Below are positions 24,422 through 26,827 of a stretch of 26,827 nt of DNA, in pieces. The position numbers and the translations under genes were made by a program. How positions within the stretch are numbered: the stretch's first letter is position 1; every line of letters starts with the position of its first letter. Under the pieces are notes generated by a model. That model made no database searches. It saw only the letters and a list, made by a program, of their open reading frames with translations, and was not told the DNA's origin. Source of the DNA: an uncultured Bacteroidales bacterium. GTDB lineage: Bacteria; Bacteroidota; Bacteroidia; Bacteroidales; Lentimicrobiaceae. The stretch covers positions 1 to 26,827 of the forward strand of contig CALCQV010000093.1 of NCBI GenBank assembly GCA_937894795.1, given 5' to 3'.

Positions 24422-25084
24422 ATGGCACGAATTGACAAAGATGGAAACATGCATGGCCGTGTTGGGAATATCGTTTACTATGTTAGAAATGATAAACAAT
24501 ATGCGAGGATATATAATAGAAAGGTAAACCAACCTAATACCGACATCCAGCAAGCCCAAAAAGAAAAAATGGCATTATCCGGCAAGTTCACATCTAACAT
24601 TAAACGCATCATTAATATTGGCTATCAGGCTAGTAAAAACCGCAATTCTATTGTAGAGGCTAATGCCTATCACATTATGCATGCAATTAAGACTGTAGAA
24701 TTAGTGGAGGGAGACACCATAACAAAGATTCATCAATTTGACTATACAAAAGCTAAGGTTTCACGGGGACTCATTGACCAGCCCGAATTTCTTTCTATAG
24801 AGCCCCTTGAGCATGGCATAAAATTATCATGGAGCCCTAAGCTAGGCTCCAAAAATACAAGGTTCCATGATACTCTTGTTGCCTTATTCTATGCACCCGG
24901 CACAAGAGCGTATCCTGTATATAATATTGGCTCTCGTGAATCAGGGGGAGGCATCATTGAGTATCCCAAATTTTTCAATGGCACCATGCATTTATGGGTG
25001 TTCTGGCATAATCCAAATAAATGTCAGGAACAGAGTCTGGAAAAAATATCAGATTCATTATATTTGGGTGAGTTTCAGATATAA
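24422..25084 (+). CDS. DUF6266-like hypothetical protein
   Basis: A 220-residue protein with no signal peptide or membrane segment. The N-terminus, MARI..G..HGRVGN then a variable hydrophobic/aromatic turn and a R-x-x-x-R patch (RIYNRKVNQPNT, about 29-40), followed by QQAQKEKMALSGKF (43-56), closely follows the pattern of the DUF6266 family common in Bacteroidota, whose function is not known. The C-terminal half (about 120-220) reads as a beta-sandwich with IKLSWSPKLG and TLVALFYAPG, ending in HLWVFWHNP. The start codon is the first ATG, 96 bases after the inverted repeat. I find no promoter of the usual type. The next gene starts 86 bases later. An unrelated name remains possible because I judged the family only by pattern. 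Confidence 0.65.
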   Translation: MARIDKDGNMHGRVGNIVYYVRNDKQYARIYNRKVNQPNTDIQQAQKEKMALSGKFTSNIKRIINIGYQASKNRNSIVEANAYHIMHAIKTVELVEGDTITKIHQFDYTKAKVSRGLIDQPEFLSIEPLEHGIKLSWSPKLGSKNTRFHDTLVALFYAPGTRAYPVYNIGSRESGGGIIEYPKFFNGTMHLWVFWHNPNKCQEQSLEKISDSLYLGEFQI

Positions 25085-25120
25085 AGAAGATACACTCATA
25101 GCTTCCTGTAAGTTTTATCA

Positions 25121-25165
25121 CAAAAGTGCGTATTTTTACAGTGCTGCTGCTTTCAGTGCACTTTT
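25121..25165 (+). terminator. Hairpin between the DUF6266-like gene and the sensor gene
   Basis: AAAAGTGC (25122-25129) pairs with GCACTTTT (25158-25165) around a 28-nt loop that has further internal pairing. It ends in TTTTATC, five bases before the next ATG. It could be a weak terminator or a leader hairpin of the next gene. Confidence 0.35.
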
Positions 25166-25170
25166 ATCAA

Positions 25171-26827
25171 ATGAACAGGAAAATATTTTTTCTTTTATTC
25201 TGTGTGGTTATATACCATGAAACAGTTGCCCAGTATTACGGAAATGTTCATTCCATTTCCAGAAGGGAAGGACTGTCGAATGGTGCAGTGAACACTATTT
25301 CACAGGATGCTGAAGGTTATGTGTGGTTTGGTACATGGAATGGGCTTAACAGGTATGATGGCAGCGGTATTGTTACGTTTCTGCCCGGAGTTAAATCAAA
25401 TACCATCCATAATCACGTAGTAAGAGCTCTGTTTCCCGATTCAACAGGGGTTATATGGATGCTTACCAATAAGGGAGTGGCGCTTTATAATAATACAACT
25501 AATAGGTTTACGCCATTCTTTACCAACGAGTCAGAGCAAATAAATTATGAAACCGATATATCCCTTGCTCATTCAGATTCATTTGGCACCAGAGTATCCG
25601 TATATGGATCAGGTATATTCAATTACGATGCCTCCATTAATCAATTTACCAGAATAAGCTTTGAGGCAGGTTCCCTTAAATCATCATTAAGAGTAAAGCG
25701 GCTTCACACCATTGGTCCGGTTACATATTGCATTACATCAGGAAATAAAGTGCTTCAGATTGATGGTAATAAACTTGTAGAGATAATGACATTGCCTATC
25801 AATGCAGCAATTTCATCATCACTGGGTATCCATAGAAACAACCGGCCATATCTCTTTATCACTCAGCGTGGCAGCAATGCCCTTATGGTTGATATACTCA
25901 GTAATGAAACCACTCAACTAAGGATTCCTGATGATGTAATCACCTCATTTGCACTATCGGCAACCTCCGACAGGTTATGGGTTGGTACTGAAAAAGGGGA
26001 AATCTATAGTTTGAATACTACATCGGGAAAATTTGAGCTGCTCAGCATTCCCTCAGATTTGTTTGTAAGGAATCCTATTGCAACCAGAGTATTGAGCATC
26101 TGTGAAACCACCCCCGATATCTTATGGATAGGCACCGATGGTAATGGGGTGTTCAACATGAAACTTTCTGATTTTCCAAACAAGATCTTATCATCAAGAC
26201 TACTCTCCTATCCAATTGTTCGAAGTATTCTTATTACAAAACACAACGATATGCTGGTTGGAACCAAAGGAGGCGGCATTGACATCTTTGATTCCAAAGG
26301 AAACCATATAAAGAGCCTGTCAATTAAAAACGGGCTAAGCAATAACTCGGTGCTCTCTTTTCTTGAAAGAGCTGATGGAACTATTTGGGTTGGTACTGAC
26401 GGGAGCGGTGTTGATATTATTTCTCCTGATTACAAAACGATAAAAAATTTTCCTCGTGATTATACCGGGACCGCTGTTCCTGAATTTGCATCGGTATACC
26501 GTATTCTTGAAGATGGCGACCGGCGGTTATACCTGGGTACAAGTGGTTATGGGGTGATAATGATTGATTTCGACAGGAACAAGCCTTCAACTCCTGTTTA
26601 TCACGAACAGATCATTCTTGACCAAAGTGCCGGTAATCAACAGAAGCAAATTGTTTATGCAATAACTCATGAACGTCCGGGCATTATTTGGATAGGTACC
26701 CGTGGCTTTGGAGCATACCGGTATAATACCATCACCAAAAGGGTACTTTCTGAATATAATTCCGGAACTCATCCCTCTCTTATCAGGAATGATGATATAC
26801 TATCATTGTTTACTGATGAAAAGAGAA
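25171..26827 (+). CDS. Reg_prop beta-propeller sensor, N-terminal part (cut by window end)
   Basis: An open frame of 552 codons that continues past the window. MNRKIFFLLFCVVIYHETVAQ is a signal peptide in outline (cleavage after VAQ). It is followed by the hallmark opening of two-component regulator propeller proteins, REGLSNGAVNTISQDAEG and VWFGTWNGLNRYDG (about residues 31-63). At least seven further blade signatures of the form W-x-GT-x-x-G follow: VIWMLTNKGV, RLWVGTEKGE, ILWIGTDGNGVF, MLVGTKGGGI, TIWVGTDGSGV, RLYLGTSGYGV and IIWIGTRGFGAY. These make the periplasmic ligand-sensing propeller. The output domain (hybrid histidine kinase, LytTR, GGDEF or other) is not in the window, so I do not name it. 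No strong promoter is seen. Confidence 0.85.
   Translation, partial: MNRKIFFLLFCVVIYHETVAQYYGNVHSISRREGLSNGAVNTISQDAEGYVWFGTWNGLNRYDGSGIVTFLPGVKSNTIHNHVVRALFPDSTGVIWMLTNKGVALYNNTTNRFTPFFTNESEQINYETDISLAHSDSFGTRVSVYGSGIFNYDASINQFTRISFEAGSLKSSLRVKRLHTIGPVTYCITSGNKVLQIDGNKLVEIMTLPINAAISSSLGIHRNNRPYLFITQRGSNALMVDILSNETTQLRIPDDVITSFALSATSDRLWVGTEKGEIYSLNTTSGKFELLSIPSDLFVRNPIATRVLSICETTPDILWIGTDGNGVFNMKLSDFPNKILSSRLLSYPIVRSILITKHNDMLVGTKGGGIDIFDSKGNHIKSLSIKNGLSNNSVLSFLERADGTIWVGTDGSGVDIISPDYKTIKNFPRDYTGTAVPEFASVYRILEDGDRRLYLGTSGYGVIMIDFDRNKPSTPVYHEQIILDQSAGNQQKQIVYAITHERPGIIWIGTRGFGAYRYNTITKRVLSEYNSGTHPSLIRNDDILSLFTDEKR

Overview
This window looks like a chromosomal segment of a Bacteroidota bacterium, most likely an anaerobic, fermentative member of the Bacteroidales. 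The evidence is the gene content (DUF4837 lipoprotein, DUF2147, DUF6266-like protein, a TonB receptor preceded by lipoproteins with an acidic residue run after the lipid-anchored cysteine, a Reg_prop sensor), the AT-rich composition, and promoters of the Bacteroidota TTG-N19/20-TAnnTTTG type in front of several genes. I see no tRNA, rRNA, CRISPR array, insertion sequence or phage gene.

Layout. (1) 1-6300: a cell-envelope block on the + strand, with a TonB energy transducer, a secreted MltD-like lytic transglycosylase with three LysM domains, a DUF4837 lipoprotein, a DUF2147 protein and an MltF-like lipoprotein (solute-binding plus transglycosylase domains), closed by a strong hairpin at about 6250. 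(2) 6305-9287: a NAD-dependent epimerase on the - strand, divergent from a tyrS-purN pair that overlaps by ATGA. (3) 9274-12338: etfA, etfB and a short-chain acyl-CoA dehydrogenase, all on the - strand, forming an acyl-CoA oxidation/reduction module. (4) 12575-16659: two paralogous, probably surface-exposed lipoproteins followed by a TonB-dependent receptor of the BtuB/siderophore/heme size class, an apparent uptake operon of unknown substrate. (5) 16815-18449: lnt (lipoprotein N-acyltransferase) on the - strand, divergent from (6) ptb-buk (18720-20724), which makes butyrate (or branched-chain acids) and ATP from the acyl-CoA. (7) 20732-23933 on the - strand: a sugar-isomerase-like protein and a class V aminotransferase/cysteine-desulfurase-like protein with a degenerate extra N-terminal half. 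(8) 24012-24421: an intergenic region carrying a 128-bp inverted repeat built from 11-bp units. (9) A DUF6266-like protein, then the start of a large Reg_prop (two-component-type) sensor that runs off the end of the window.

Functionally, the etfBA/acyl-CoA dehydrogenase module and ptb-buk would act in sequence in butyryl-CoA formation and conversion to butyrate, although they are separate transcription units here. The TonB protein could energise the receptor at 14.5 kb, and Lnt would mature lipoproteins such as those encoded here. The observations I rate highest are the aminotransferase with a PLP-lysine-less pseudo-half, the tandem-unit inverted repeat at 24.2 kb, and the lipoprotein pair with its receptor.
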